Shown here: positions 27,534 through 36,796 of the stretch, one piece after another
How the letters are laid out: the number at the start of each line of letters is the position of its first letter
Position numbering within the stretch: the stretch's first letter is position 1
Assembly: GCF_008477545.1 (NCBI RefSeq)
Contig: NZ_VORA01000001.1
Span: 496,001 to 560,000, forward strand
Direction: 5' to 3'
Length of the DNA: 64,000 nt
Source of the DNA: Roseibium aestuarii
GTDB lineage: Bacteria; Pseudomonadota; Alphaproteobacteria; Rhizobiales; Stappiaceae
The notes under the pieces: generated by a model
What the model saw: the letters and a program-made list of their open reading frames with translations, nothing else
Told to the model about the DNA's origin: nothing
Databases searched by the model: none
Position numbers and translations under genes: made by a program

Positions 27534-27556
27534 CCCCGCAGGCTCGTCCTGCGGGG
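27534..27556. repeat. Palindromic hairpin upstream of the hupE-like gene
   Basis: CCCCGCAGG (27534-27542) and CCTGCGGGG (27548-27556) form a perfect 9 bp stem. The preceding GGTCATGCCCGA resembles the start of the dispersed elements at 21224 and 36797. It lies between the end of the Ca2+-ATPase gene's downstream neighbour promoter region and the HupE start. Confidence 0.4.
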
Positions 27557-27599
27557 CACTTAAGCGAAAGAGCATTAAGATATTGCGATACTGTAAAAA

Positions 27600-30359
27600 T
27601 TACGGGATCCGTCCCCCGCTGATCCGGTTGACGGCGGCCAGCAGCAAGGTGGGGAGGGAGGCCAGCGCGAAGGCCTCGAAGAGATCGCCGGCTCCCACCG
27701 GTCGCGTGTGCAGGATCTCCTGCCCGAAGGGCGTGTAGATCGCCATCGCGGATAGCACGAGCGAAGCGACGACGGCGATCAGCAGGTTGCGATTGCCGAA
27801 GGGATTGCTGGCAAAAAGGCTGACGTTGGTCCGGGCATCGAAAATATGCCAGAGCTGGGCGAAGATCAGCGCGGCAAAGCCCATGGTCTGGGCATAGGCC
27901 AGCTCCGCCCCCTGGGCCAGGTGCTGGTGAAACACCAGGAAACTGACGGCTCCGACGGCAAGCCCCCGGCTCAGGATCCGGTATTTGAGGCCATCAGCGA
28001 AGACGCTGTCGGAGCGTAGCCGGGGCGGACGGCGCATCAGGTCGCCTTCCCCCGGCTCGAAGCCGAGGGTGAGCGCCGGCACCCCGTCCGACACCAGATT
28101 GACCCAGAGGATCATCAGCGGCGTCAGCGGGAGATGTGCGTCCGCCCCCATCACCAGGAAGGCCAGCAGGATGGTGGAAACCTCGGCCACATTGGCGGTC
28201 AGGGCCTGCCGGATGTACTTGCGCAGATTGTCGTAGATCCGCCGGCCATGGCGCACGGCGGCGACGATGGTGGCGAAATTGTCGTCCAGCAGAATGAGCG
28301 CCGCGCTGGTTTTCGCCACCGCCGTGCCCGTGATGCCCATGGCAATGCCGATGTCCGCCTTTCGCAGGGCAGGGGCATCGTTCACCCCGTCCCCGGTCAT
28401 CGCAGTCACCTCGCCCCGTTCCTGCAGCGCCGAGACGATCCGCAGCTTGTGCTGGGGCGTCACGCGGGCAAAGACAGCGACCTGGCTCACCGCCTCGCGC
28501 AGGGCGGCGTCATCCATCCCGTCGAGATCGGGCCCGGTCAGCGTTGTCTGGCCCGGTCCGTGCAGGATCCCGATCTGCCGCGCGATCGCGTCTGCTGTAT
28601 GGGCATGGTCGCCGGTGATCATCACCGTCCGGACGCCTGCGGCACGGGCCTCGTGGACGGCGACACCCACCTGACGGCGCGGCGGGTCCATGATCCCGTG
28701 GATGCCGAGGAGCACCAGGTCCTTTTCCGGATCATCCGGGTTGATGTGCGAGCCGGACGCTTCCCGCCAGGCCACGGCGAGCGTGCGCAGGGCGTCCTCG
28801 CCAAAGGCGCGCACCACGCCCTCCACCTCTGCTCGCAGGTCGGGGGTAAGCGGCACCGCCTCGCCACCGAGCCACAGGTGGGTCGCCCGGGGCAGGATCA
28901 CATCCGGGGCGCCCTTGGTCATCAGGATTTCCCGGCCCGAGTGGCGGGCCAGGTGCACGCTCATCATCTTGCGGCGGGAATCGAAGGGGAACCACGCGAG
29001 CACGCTGTAGGCGTCATCCATCAGCGTGTCCCGGTCAAGACCCGCCTTGGCGCCGGCCACCACCAGCGCCCCCTCGGTGGGATTGCCCTGGATCGTGGCT
29101 TTCCCCTCCCGCAAGACCAGGTCCGCCTCGTTGCAGAGCACAGAGGCGCTGAGCATGTCCATCAGTCCGGGACAGGAGTGCGGATCGACCGGCTTGTCAT
29201 CCTGATCGAGGATAGCCCCTTGCGGATCGAACCCCTCGCCGGTGAGCGAAAAGAGCTCCAGTCCGGTCCAGATCCGTATCACCTGCATCTGGTTCTGGGT
29301 GAGGGTTCCCGTCTTGTCGGTGCAGATGACCGTGGTCGCGCCCAGGGTCTCTACGCTGGCCAACCGGCGGACGAGTGCGGATTGCCGCGCCATGGAGCGC
29401 GAGCCGATTGTGAGCACGATGGTGACGATGGTCGGCAGACCTTCGGGAATGGCCGCTACCGAGAGCGAGATTGCCGTGTTGAACATCTCCATGGGATCGA
29501 GCCCGTTGAAGAGCCCGATGGCAACCGTCAGCGCCACAACGGCGAAGGCGGCGAGGATCAGGACCTTCGACAATTGGCCCATGCGCTGCTGCAGGAGCGT
29601 CGGCGGCTCCTCCGTCTCGGCCAGAAGATGGGCGATCTGACCGACCTCCGTCGCCATGCCGGTCGCCGTGACGATGCCGATCCCGGTCCCCTGGACCACC
29701 TGCGTGCCTGAATAGGCCATGGTGAGCCGGTCGGCCAGGACGGCCTCATGAGCCAGCCCCAGCTCCGCTGCCTTGTCGACCGGCTCGGATTCTCCCGTCA
29801 GCGCGGCTTCCTCGATCTGAAGCCTCGCGGCCTCTGTCAGGCGCAGATCGGCGGGAACGATATCTCCGGCCTTGAGGCGCACGATGTCTCCGGGGACGAG
29901 GTCAGCCGCCAGCAGGTCCTGCCAGGCACCCTCGCGCCGGACGACCGCCTGGGGAGCCGCCATGCGGGCAAGGGCGGCCATTGACTTTTCCGCCTGGAAG
30001 TCCTGCACGAAGGAGACGACGGCATTGATGATCGCGATCGTCGCGATGGCCACCGCATCGCCAACATGTCCGGTGATCGCGGAGATAAGTGCCGCGAGGA
30101 AGAGGATGAGCAGCAGCGGGTTGCGGAACTGCACGAGGAGCAGATCGAACGCGCCGCGCTTCGGACCCGCGTCGAGGAGGTTGGGGCCCGACGCCTTCAG
30201 CCGGGTCACCGCTTCACCCGAAGACAGTCCCGAATGAGGATCGACGTTCAGCCGAGCCGCGACCTCTGCGGGAGAGGCGGCATGAACCGGGCAAGGCCGG
30301 GCGTCGTCCGGCGCAAGCGGTTGCGTGGGCGTGGCCAAGGTGGGGCGAGGGGCTGTCAT
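27600..30359 (-). CDS. Cation-translocating P-type ATPase, Ca2+ (P2A) type
   Basis: This 919-residue P-type ATPase exports cations, most likely Ca2+, across the inner membrane. It shows the actuator TGES motif (ALTGESEPVDK), the phosphorylation site ICTDKTGTLTQNQM, and the hinge TGDGVNDAPALRKADIG. Ca2+-pump residues are kept: PEGLP in helix 4, NVAEV in helix 5, and NLVSDGVPALTLGFEP in helix 6, matching Asn/Glu/Asp ligands of SERCA-type pumps. The N-terminal domain is the usual cation-ATPase type without heavy-metal CxxC motifs. The ATG at 30359 has GGAG eight bases upstream. It reads in the same direction as the SleB gene but a terminator hairpin lies between. Confidence 0.93.
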   Translation of the reverse strand: MTAPRPTLATPTQPLAPDDARPCPVHAASPAEVAARLNVDPHSGLSSGEAVTRLKASGPNLLDAGPKRGAFDLLLVQFRNPLLLILFLAALISAITGHVGDAVAIATIAIINAVVSFVQDFQAEKSMAALARMAAPQAVVRREGAWQDLLAADLVPGDIVRLKAGDIVPADLRLTEAARLQIEEAALTGESEPVDKAAELGLAHEAVLADRLTMAYSGTQVVQGTGIGIVTATGMATEVGQIAHLLAETEEPPTLLQQRMGQLSKVLILAAFAVVALTVAIGLFNGLDPMEMFNTAISLSVAAIPEGLPTIVTIVLTIGSRSMARQSALVRRLASVETLGATTVICTDKTGTLTQNQMQVIRIWTGLELFSLTGEGFDPQGAILDQDDKPVDPHSCPGLMDMLSASVLCNEADLVLREGKATIQGNPTEGALVVAGAKAGLDRDTLMDDAYSVLAWFPFDSRRKMMSVHLARHSGREILMTKGAPDVILPRATHLWLGGEAVPLTPDLRAEVEGVVRAFGEDALRTLAVAWREASGSHINPDDPEKDLVLLGIHGIMDPPRRQVGVAVHEARAAGVRTVMITGDHAHTADAIARQIGILHGPGQTTLTGPDLDGMDDAALREAVSQVAVFARVTPQHKLRIVSALQERGEVTAMTGDGVNDAPALRKADIGIAMGITGTAVAKTSAALILLDDNFATIVAAVRHGRRIYDNLRKYIRQALTANVAEVSTILLAFLVMGADAHLPLTPLMILWVNLVSDGVPALTLGFEPGEGDLMRRPPRLRSDSVFADGLKYRILSRGLAVGAVSFLVFHQHLAQGAELAYAQTMGFAALIFAQLWHIFDARTNVSLFASNPFGNRNLLIAVVASLVLSAMAIYTPFGQEILHTRPVGAGDLFEAFALASLPTLLLAAVNRISGGRIP

Positions 30360-30465
30360 GGGTCGGTCTCCGGCCCACTCCGCAGGGATCTCTCAGGAAA
30401 ACCTGCGGTGGTGGCACGAAAATGCTGCACCTGCGAAATATGCCCCTGAGTAACCGTCAAATGCA

Positions 30466-30499
30466 AGGGGCTGCGGATCGATTGCCGACCGCAGCCCCT
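30466..30499 (-). terminator. Terminator hairpin after the SleB gene
   Basis: AGGGGCTGCGG (30466-30476) and CCGCAGCCCCT (30489-30499) form a perfect 11 bp stem. On the minus strand it is 27 bp past the SleB stop and is followed by TTGCATTTG, a weak T-rich tail. Confidence 0.7.
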
Positions 30500-30525
30500 G
30501 AGCGTTTCAGACCTGTGGGGACCCC

Positions 30526-31806
30526 TTACTTCCAGCCACCCGCATAGGTCTTGTAGAAGACATGCAATCCGATCTGGCCACGCTTGGCCATGGACTTGCG
30601 CCAGCGCGGCGCCACATAGGTCGCGTGATAGTGGGTCGAGGCGTCGACCATCTTCAGATAGCGTTCGCCGCTGGTCACTTGCTTCGCCAGTTTCTTGGCC
30701 GTGGACCAGGAGGCAGGCTGGCTGATGCGGTCGGGAATGCCGTCGCAGGCGAAGGAGAACTGGCAGCGGTTGCGCTTGTTCTGGTTCTGATAGACCACGC
30801 CGCAGATGCTGTCCGGATAGGCCGGGTTCTTCACCCGGTTCAGCACCACCTGGGCGACTGCCACCTGGCCGTCCTCGTTCTCGCCGCGGGCCTCGAAATA
30901 GATCGCCTCTGCCAGGCACTTCTGTTCCTTGTCGCTGTAGGCGGAAGCCGGGAGCGGCTTCTGCGCCCACCAATGCGGATTCTCCGGATCCTCCGGCGGC
31001 GGCATGTCGTCTTCGTACTGGGCCGCGCCAAACAGGGCGTCGAACGGATCCTTGGTGTTGGCGAGCGTATCCGGCGCATAGGCGGAGACCAGCGACAGGC
31101 TGGCAGCCGCCGCATTGCGGGCCATCATCATCTTCTGCATCTCGATCGGATGCGGCTCGGCCAGCTCATCCACCACCACGCCGGGTTCGAGCGGCTTCAT
31201 CGGCCCCATCGGTTCGGGCAGGACGAAGGCCACCTTCGGCAGGTCGCCCTTGGAATCCTCGTCCAGGATGCTCGGCAGGGCAAAGACCGCCCCGGCGGCC
31301 ATGTCTACCATGTGCCGGTCGGGAGCCATGGAAATGAGCCGGTCGGACTTGGTCGAGCGATTGACCGCGATGGTCTCCGGCAGATCCTGCGGCGCGCTGC
31401 CCTTCAGCACGTCCCGCAGACCATAGACCGGCACCGCTTCAGCGCTGCCGTCGGCCGCCGTCAGCATCATGACCGGCCCCTCAATGCGCGCGGCCTCGGC
31501 CGGGTCGCGGAAGCCTGCCGGCTTGCTGGGATCGGCAAGGGCCAGATCGGGTCCGATGGACGGGGCGAAGCTGGAGGCAAAATGCGCCGGTTCCAGCGTC
31601 ATCATCCAGCGCGGCGTTTCCTTCTTCTGGGCGGCCAGAAGGCTGAGAATGTCCTGGGGGCCGATGGCGCCGGTCAGGGCGAAGAAGGCAATGGGCGCAC
31701 CGAGGCCGAGACGCCTCATGCGGCGGACCAGACGGGCGGTGCCACCCTGCCTTGCAGGGCTGCGCCGGGGGCGCCGGGACGACGATTGGGTACTCGGGCC
31801 TGACAT
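30526..31806 (-). CDS. Cell wall hydrolase, SleB family
   Basis: SleB-type domains are lytic transglycosylases that cut peptidoglycan. The domain is in the last 130 residues of 426: EQKCLAEAIYFEARGE with the catalytic Glu, VAQVVLNRVKNPAYPDSICG, CQFSFACDG and THYHATYVAPRW. The N-terminus has a basic segment, then one hydrophobic helix (LGLGAPIAFFALTGAIG), and a 250-residue linker without a known domain. It should act in the periplasm. Together with three L,D-transpeptidase-type proteins in this window it belongs to the cell-wall remodelling set. Confidence 0.88.
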   Translation of the reverse strand: MSGPSTQSSSRRPRRSPARQGGTARLVRRMRRLGLGAPIAFFALTGAIGPQDILSLLAAQKKETPRWMMTLEPAHFASSFAPSIGPDLALADPSKPAGFRDPAEAARIEGPVMMLTAADGSAEAVPVYGLRDVLKGSAPQDLPETIAVNRSTKSDRLISMAPDRHMVDMAAGAVFALPSILDEDSKGDLPKVAFVLPEPMGPMKPLEPGVVVDELAEPHPIEMQKMMMARNAAAASLSLVSAYAPDTLANTKDPFDALFGAAQYEDDMPPPEDPENPHWWAQKPLPASAYSDKEQKCLAEAIYFEARGENEDGQVAVAQVVLNRVKNPAYPDSICGVVYQNQNKRNRCQFSFACDGIPDRISQPASWSTAKKLAKQVTSGERYLKMVDASTHYHATYVAPRWRKSMAKRGQIGLHVFYKTYAGGWK

Positions 31807-32022
31807 GACGCAGCCAACTCCAACTCGATACGCGGGACCCGGCTTGTGGGCCGGTCACTTCCGCTGGCACGCCTCTGTTTGAGGAGATCGTTCGAATTGA
31901 GAGTGACAACTTAACCTTGAGAGACGGTTAATGCGCCGCGAAATCACGGAAATCCGCGGCCTCGGCACCTGAGTCAGGGAAAATCATGGTTAAGGGCCAG
32001 AGCGTTATGACGCTGCGGGATC

Positions 32023-33015
32023 TCAGGTGCCGGCCCGTCCGCCCACCCTCAGGCCAAGTCCGGGGCGCTCCTTCAGAAGCTCGTGACGGAAGCGGAAGAG
32101 GGCTGCGGGCCGTCCGCCGGTCGCCGTCGAGGTCGCTCCGGTCGGTTCCACCAGATCGGCGGTTTCCACCAGGCGGCGGAAGTTCTGCTTGTGCAGGTGA
32201 CGGCCGGAAATCGCCTCCACAGAGCCTTGAAGCTCGGTCAGGGTGAAGGTCCAGGGCATCAGTTCGAAGATGACGGGCCGGTACTTCAGCTTGGCGCGCA
32301 AGCGGGAGATCGCGGTTGCCAGGATGCGGCGATGGTCGTGGCGCATGGGGCGACCCAGCCGGGGCAGGGCAGGGCGGGCCAGCGCCGCCGGACGCTGATC
32401 GCGCAGGGCCTCTTCCAGCAGGCCGGCTTCATAGAGCAGCTCGTAGCGCTCCAGCGCGCGCTCCTCGTCGAAGCCGTGTTCCTCGTCGCCGAAGGCAATG
32501 CGTAGCCGTTCGGCGCGGGTCAGCAGGTAGGGCTGGGCGTCCTCCGCAGGGTCTTCCCGGGCCCAGGTTTCGAGCGCGGGCAGGATGGTCTGGTCCAGCA
32601 CGTCCGGGCGTCCCTCGCGCCAGTCCTCCCAGGGGAAATAGTCATACCAGGAGCGCCAGGAGGAATGATGCTGGGAGAGCACCTCTTCTGCGTCAGTCGA
32701 CTGGCGGGTCAGGGCCAGATAGCCCACGGAGACCACATGGGGGTCCTGGTCCTCTCGCTGCCGGTGGCGGCCCCGGTCGCCGAAGGTGTAGAGCTGTTCC
32801 ACATAGCCGAGCCGCAGGGCGGTCTGCTCCTCCACCCAGGTGCGCAGGCCGATCTCGAAGGTGCGGTGCCGCAGCGGGTCGAAGGGGCCGAAGGGCAGGC
32901 TGTCCGGCTCGCGCCCGGCCGGATCGCTCACCTGCACGATCGCCGGAACCCGGTTGGCCACGGCCACGATCACCGCGTTGAGGCCGATCTCGAGCGACGT
33001 GCCGCCAGATGTCAT
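32023..33015 (-). CDS. nadQ: NAD biosynthesis regulator, NadQ type
   Basis: The 330-residue protein has a NUDIX-like N-terminal half (NAVIVAVANRVPAIVQVSD, LPFGPFDPLRHRTFEIGLRT, YVEQLYTFGDRGR) without a catalytic Nudix box, and a C-terminal winged-helix half (MPWTFTLTELQGSVEAISGR, HLHKQNFRRLV). This is the layout of the COG4111 family annotated as NAD regulator in Alphaproteobacteria, which represses nadABC. A matching palindrome precedes nadA. The ATG (33015-33013) overlaps the TGA of the upstream phosphatase gene, so the two are translationally coupled. Effector binding at the NUDIX-like fold is family inference. Confidence 0.85.
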   Translation of the reverse strand: MTSGGTSLEIGLNAVIVAVANRVPAIVQVSDPAGREPDSLPFGPFDPLRHRTFEIGLRTWVEEQTALRLGYVEQLYTFGDRGRHRQREDQDPHVVSVGYLALTRQSTDAEEVLSQHHSSWRSWYDYFPWEDWREGRPDVLDQTILPALETWAREDPAEDAQPYLLTRAERLRIAFGDEEHGFDEERALERYELLYEAGLLEEALRDQRPAALARPALPRLGRPMRHDHRRILATAISRLRAKLKYRPVIFELMPWTFTLTELQGSVEAISGRHLHKQNFRRLVETADLVEPTGATSTATGGRPAALFRFRHELLKERPGLGLRVGGRAGT

Positions 33016-33581
33016 CGCTGCATCTCTCCGTCGATGGGCTCCAGCGGCATGGCAAAGACCGTACCCTCGAAGGCATCGGCACCCCGGCCTATGGCGCGGA
33101 TGGCCTCGATCATGCGCCCCTCCCGTTGCAGCAGCGTGTCGGCAATGGCGACCAGCCGCGGATTGGGCGTTGCCGAGGGCGCACGCGCACGCAGGCTTCG
33201 GGCAAGGGCGGCCTCGTCGGCCTGCGGGTTGAGCGCGCAGGCCGTGATATAGGCGCCAGCGGTGGAGCGGCTGATCCCGGCCCAGCAGTGAATGACGAGC
33301 GGTGTGCTCCGGTCCCAGGTGCCGACGAACCCCAGCAGATCGCGCACATGGCCCTCGCCGGGGGGCAGAAGCCCGTTCACCGGCGCGGCAATGTCGTTGA
33401 AGCCGAGAAAGAGGTGATCTTCCGGGGCAATGCCGTCGGGTGTCGGCACCGCCATATCCGCATTGATGAGCGTCACGAGACGCCGCGCTCCGACCTGGCG
33501 CACGGTCTGGGGCAGCTTGGACAGGGGGCAGACATACAGCATGGCGGATCCGGTCAGGCAAGTCACAGGACGAAGCGCCAT
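33012..33581 (-). CDS. Tyrosine/dual-specificity phosphatase family protein
   Basis: The 189-residue protein carries the Cys-phosphatase loop HCWAGISRST, with nucleophilic Cys and phosphate-binding Arg, after FNDIAAPVNGLLPPGEGHV. The ATG at 33581 has GAAGGA eight bases upstream; an ATG at 33542 gives the MLYVCPLS start seen in homologues and is also possible. It is the second-last gene of a minus-strand cluster and overlaps nadQ by four bases. Its substrate is unknown; conserved linkage to nadQ suggests a nucleotide- or NAD-related role, which is inference. Confidence 0.85.
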   Translation of the reverse strand: MALRPVTCLTGSAMLYVCPLSKLPQTVRQVGARRLVTLINADMAVPTPDGIAPEDHLFLGFNDIAAPVNGLLPPGEGHVRDLLGFVGTWDRSTPLVIHCWAGISRSTAGAYITACALNPQADEAALARSLRARAPSATPNPRLVAIADTLLQREGRMIEAIRAIGRGADAFEGTVFAMPLEPIDGEMQR

Positions 33582-33615
33582 GCTAGCGTCCTTCGTGGGG
33601 CAGCGTCACCCGTCG

Positions 33616-34269
33616 TCAGGCCTTCCCGCTCCCGGTTTTCCCCGTCTGCATCAGCGCATCGATCTCGCGGAACCGGTTGAGGAAGCGGGCCTGCGCTTCG
33701 GAAGCGGGAAGCGGAGCCAGCCCCATGCGGCGCGGCGCCGGCTCGGTCGGCGAAAAGGCGCGGGGCCGTCCGAAGATCTTCGCCGCTTCCTCTTCCGAGA
33801 AACCGGCCAGTTCGATGGCCTCGTAATAGGCGCAGATGATGTCAGCGCGCTTGGCCAGCTTCTTGATCACCTGTGGCAGTTCGGCCGGCAGGGAAAAGCG
33901 CAGGTGGATCGCCGCCTGCAGGCGCGCTTCCACGGTCTTGTAGGCCCCGCCCATCACTGCCTTGAAGGGGGAGATCATGTCGCCGATGACATATTCCGGC
34001 CCGTCGTGCAGCAGCACGGCCATCTGCCACTTCGGCGGCAGGTCCGGCTTCAGCTTGCGGGCCAGCTCCTCCACGATCAGGGAATGCTCGGCCACCGAAA
34101 AGGCATGATCCCCGTCCGTCTGTCCGTTCCAGCGCGCCACCCGGGCCAGGCCATGGGCGATGTCGGAGATCTCCACATCCAGCGGTGAGGGATCGAGCAG
34201 ATTGAGCCGGCGCCCGGACAACATGCGTTGCCAGGCGCGGGGCGCGGGATCGGTCTTCTCGGCAGGCAT
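33616..34269 (-). CDS. HD domain hydrolase, YfbR-like 5'-nucleotidase
   Basis: YfbR-like HD proteins are metal-dependent phosphohydrolases acting on 5'-deoxynucleotides. The metal ligands are visible as SVAEHSLIVEELA and LLHDGPEYVIGDM (usually HDAPE), preceded by the substrate-helix DIAHGLARVARWNGQT. The length, 217 residues, fits. It lies between ygfZ (45 bp upstream) and the phosphatase gene (34 bp downstream) on the same strand, so the four genes ygfZ-HD-phosphatase-nadQ probably form one transcript. Confidence 0.88.
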   Translation of the reverse strand: MPAEKTDPAPRAWQRMLSGRRLNLLDPSPLDVEISDIAHGLARVARWNGQTDGDHAFSVAEHSLIVEELARKLKPDLPPKWQMAVLLHDGPEYVIGDMISPFKAVMGGAYKTVEARLQAAIHLRFSLPAELPQVIKKLAKRADIICAYYEAIELAGFSEEEAAKIFGRPRAFSPTEPAPRRMGLAPLPASEAQARFLNRFREIDALMQTGKTGSGKA

Positions 34270-34314
34270 GGAACCTCGGCGGGCGCGTCGGGGAATCGGT
34301 CGGCGGGTTCCTGT

Positions 34315-35184
34315 TTACTCGCTCTCGGCGCCCTCAGGCCAGCCGAATGTGGCCCAATCGGGCAAGGCCAGGCGCACGGATACGCCCTCCACGGTGATCG
34401 TCTCGCCCGCATCGAGCGCGGCCCGCGCCTTGTCGAGGCGCACGAGCGCCAGCCCCTCGGTGCGGGAGGAGGATCCCATCTCGCCGATGGAGCGGTCGCC
34501 CGCCAGCACCGGTGTCCCGCGTGCGGGCAGGGGCGCATCCGCACTCACCCGGATCATCCGCTTGCGCGCGGTGGAACGGTGCTGCATGCGCGAGACCACT
34601 TCCTGGCCCACGTAACAACCCTTGCGGAAGGACACGCCATTGAGCTGGTCCATGTCCGCATCATGGGGAAAGACGTCGGACCAGACGAAATCCGACAGGC
34701 CCTGCGGCACTCCGAGTGCGATGCGATGCGCCTCGTAGGCGGCGGGGCCATCCGTCTCGGCGGCAAGGGCTGACAGGGTCTCGAGCGGGCCGTAGTGCCG
34801 CTGACCGAGCGCGGCCAGCCGGGGATCCGTCACTGACAGGAGGCCCTCGGCGGTGTCACCCGGAAGCGCGCCGACCCCCACGCCCCAGTCCGCAAGGGCC
34901 TGAAGCGTGACCTTCGCGCGCAGCCGGTAGAAGGTCAGGCGCTTCAGCAGGTCGGCGGAGGTCTCTGCGGGGGTGTCGATGAGATAGCGCTCGCCATCCC
35001 GCGCGATCAGGAAGTCGAAGAGGATCTTGCCCTGGGGCGTCAGCAGCGCGCCGAAGCCCGCGCCGTCCCGGTCCACCGATTCCAGATCGCAGCTGATCAG
35101 GTTCTGCAGGAAGTGATGGGCCTCCTCGCCACCCACAGCCAGGAGCGCACGGTCGGGGAGCAGGGTGAAGGCAAGCGGGGTCAT
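34315..35184 (-). CDS. ygfZ: Folate-binding protein YgfZ
   Basis: YgfZ/IBA57 proteins resemble the glycine-cleavage T protein, bind tetrahydrofolate and help maintain certain Fe-S enzymes such as MiaB. The signature KGCYVGQEVVSRM, with the conserved Cys, is present, as is the N-terminal LQNLISCDLESVD region. The ATG at 35184 gives 289 residues, the normal size; the reading frame is open 50 codons further upstream without a ribosome site. It is divergent from the dihydroorotase gene, with about 175 bp between. Confidence 0.93.
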   Translation of the reverse strand: MTPLAFTLLPDRALLAVGGEEAHHFLQNLISCDLESVDRDGAGFGALLTPQGKILFDFLIARDGERYLIDTPAETSADLLKRLTFYRLRAKVTLQALADWGVGVGALPGDTAEGLLSVTDPRLAALGQRHYGPLETLSALAAETDGPAAYEAHRIALGVPQGLSDFVWSDVFPHDADMDQLNGVSFRKGCYVGQEVVSRMQHRSTARKRMIRVSADAPLPARGTPVLAGDRSIGEMGSSSRTEGLALVRLDKARAALDAGETITVEGVSVRLALPDWATFGWPEGAESE

Positions 35185-35360
35185 CGGTCGAACCTGGGCT
35201 GATGCGGAGAAGGACAAGTCTTCACTGCGAGATAGGCGGCAAAATGCCCGCTGGCAAGGGCAGAAGGGTGCCATGCGGTCAGACAGGCACTGGCGCGCCA
35301 GCGGGGTGGGGGGTATAAGCGCGACACCTGCCAAGACCTTCAGACGATGGAGACCTGCCC

Positions 35361-36710
35361 GTGCCGTCCACTCCCGTTTCCCCGACCTTCGACGTGATCC
35401 TCAAGAACGGTATCGTGGTCAATCAGGATGGCGAAGGCCAGCGTGATGTCGGCATCCGCAATGGCCGCATCGTCGGCATCGGCTCCTTCCACGCGTCCCA
35501 GGCCGGTGAACTGATCGACTGCACCGGCCTGCACGTTCTGCCCGGGGTGATGGACACCCAGGTGCATTTCCGCGAGCCCGGTCTCGACCACAAGGAAGAT
35601 CTGGAATCCGGCTCCCGCGCGGCCGCCATGGGCGGTGTGACCGCTGTCTTCGAGATGCCGAACACCAACCCGCTGACCACCACCGAAGCCACGCTGGCCG
35701 ACAAGGTGGCGCGCGGCCATCATCGCATGCACTGCGACTTCGCCTTCTGGGTCGGCGGCACCCGTGAGAACGTCAAGGACATTCCGGAGCTCGAGCGCCT
35801 TCCGGGCGCGGCCGGCATCAAGGTCTTCATGGGGTCCTCCACCGGCGACCTGCTGGTGGAAGATGACAAGGGGGTGCGCGACATCCTCTCGACCACCCGC
35901 CGCCGTGCCGCCTTCCATTCCGAGGACGAATTCCGCCTGCGCGAGCGCCTGGGCGAGCGGATCGAGAATGATCCGCGCTCCCATCCGGTCTGGCGCGACG
36001 AGATCGCGGCCCTCCAGTGCACCCAGCGGCTCGTGCGCATCGCCCGTGAGGTTGGCGCAAAGATCCACATCCTGCACCTGTCCACGGCCGAGGAAGTCGA
36101 TTTCCTCATCGACCACAAGGACGTGGCCTCCATCGAGGTGACCCCGCATCATCTCACCCTGACAGCGGAAGCCTACGAGCGTCTCGGTACCCTGGTGCAG
36201 ATGAACCCGCCCGTGCGCGAGGCCCGTCACGCCGAGCGCCTGTGGTGGGCTCTGCAACAGGGCATCCTCGACATCTTTGGCTCGGACCACGCGCCCCATC
36301 TGCTGGAGGAAAAGCAGAAGCCCTATCCGTCCTCGCCCTCCGGCATGACGGGCGTGCAGACCCTGGTGCCGATCATGCTCGACCACGTGAACGCCGGACG
36401 CCTGTCGCTGGCCCGTTTCGTCGACATGACCTCCGCCGGCCCGGCGCGCCTTTTCCAGACCGCGCGCAAGGGCCGCATCGCGGTCGGCTATGACGCCGAT
36501 TTCACGATCGTCGACATGAAGCGCAAGGAGACCATCCGCAACGAGTGGATCGCCTCCAAGTGCGGCTGGACGCCCTATGACGGCAAGGAAGTCACCGGCT
36601 GGCCGGTCGGCACCATCGTCCGCGGCCAGAAGGTCATGTGGGAAAAGGAACTTGCCACCCCCTCCCGGGGCGAGGCGGTCACCTTCCTCGACGGGCTTCC
36701 CCGCGCCTGA
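35361..36710 (+). CDS. Dihydroorotase-family amidohydrolase lacking one metal-ligand His
   Basis: Dihydroorotase closes carbamoyl-aspartate to dihydroorotate in pyrimidine synthesis. This 449-residue protein keeps the bridging Lys (GIKVFMGSS), HSEDE, HILHLST, and SDHAPH, and the FREPG substrate loop. However, the metal motif HxH in the first strand reads DTQVHFREPG: residue 67 is Gln, not His. The same change occurs, as I recall, in a Rhizobiales subgroup still annotated dihydroorotase (pyrC). It may be a variant enzyme, a non-catalytic partner or another amidohydrolase. The start is GTG at 35361 with GGAGA upstream. A terminator follows. Confidence 0.85.
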   Translation: MPSTPVSPTFDVILKNGIVVNQDGEGQRDVGIRNGRIVGIGSFHASQAGELIDCTGLHVLPGVMDTQVHFREPGLDHKEDLESGSRAAAMGGVTAVFEMPNTNPLTTTEATLADKVARGHHRMHCDFAFWVGGTRENVKDIPELERLPGAAGIKVFMGSSTGDLLVEDDKGVRDILSTTRRRAAFHSEDEFRLRERLGERIENDPRSHPVWRDEIAALQCTQRLVRIAREVGAKIHILHLSTAEEVDFLIDHKDVASIEVTPHHLTLTAEAYERLGTLVQMNPPVREARHAERLWWALQQGILDIFGSDHAPHLLEEKQKPYPSSPSGMTGVQTLVPIMLDHVNAGRLSLARFVDMTSAGPARLFQTARKGRIAVGYDADFTIVDMKRKETIRNEWIASKCGWTPYDGKEVTGWPVGTIVRGQKVMWEKELATPSRGEAVTFLDGLPRA

Positions 36711-36737
36711 TCGGTCCAGACGGTCCACCCTCAAGGA

Positions 36738-36761
36738 AAGCCCCGCTCCGGCGGGGTTTTT
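36738..36761 (+). terminator. Rho-independent terminator after the dihydroorotase gene
   Basis: CCCCGC (36741-36746) and GCGGGG (36751-36756) with a TCCG loop, extended by A-T pairs, are followed by TTTTT. Confidence 0.85.
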
Positions 36762-36796
36762 CGTGTCGGCCGCCGGGGGGCATTCGCTCTCCCGGG

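Noticed and set aside
31889..31900. tRNA T-loop-like GTTCGAATT
   Set aside because: No acceptor or anticodon stems can be formed around it. No tRNA was found anywhere in the window.
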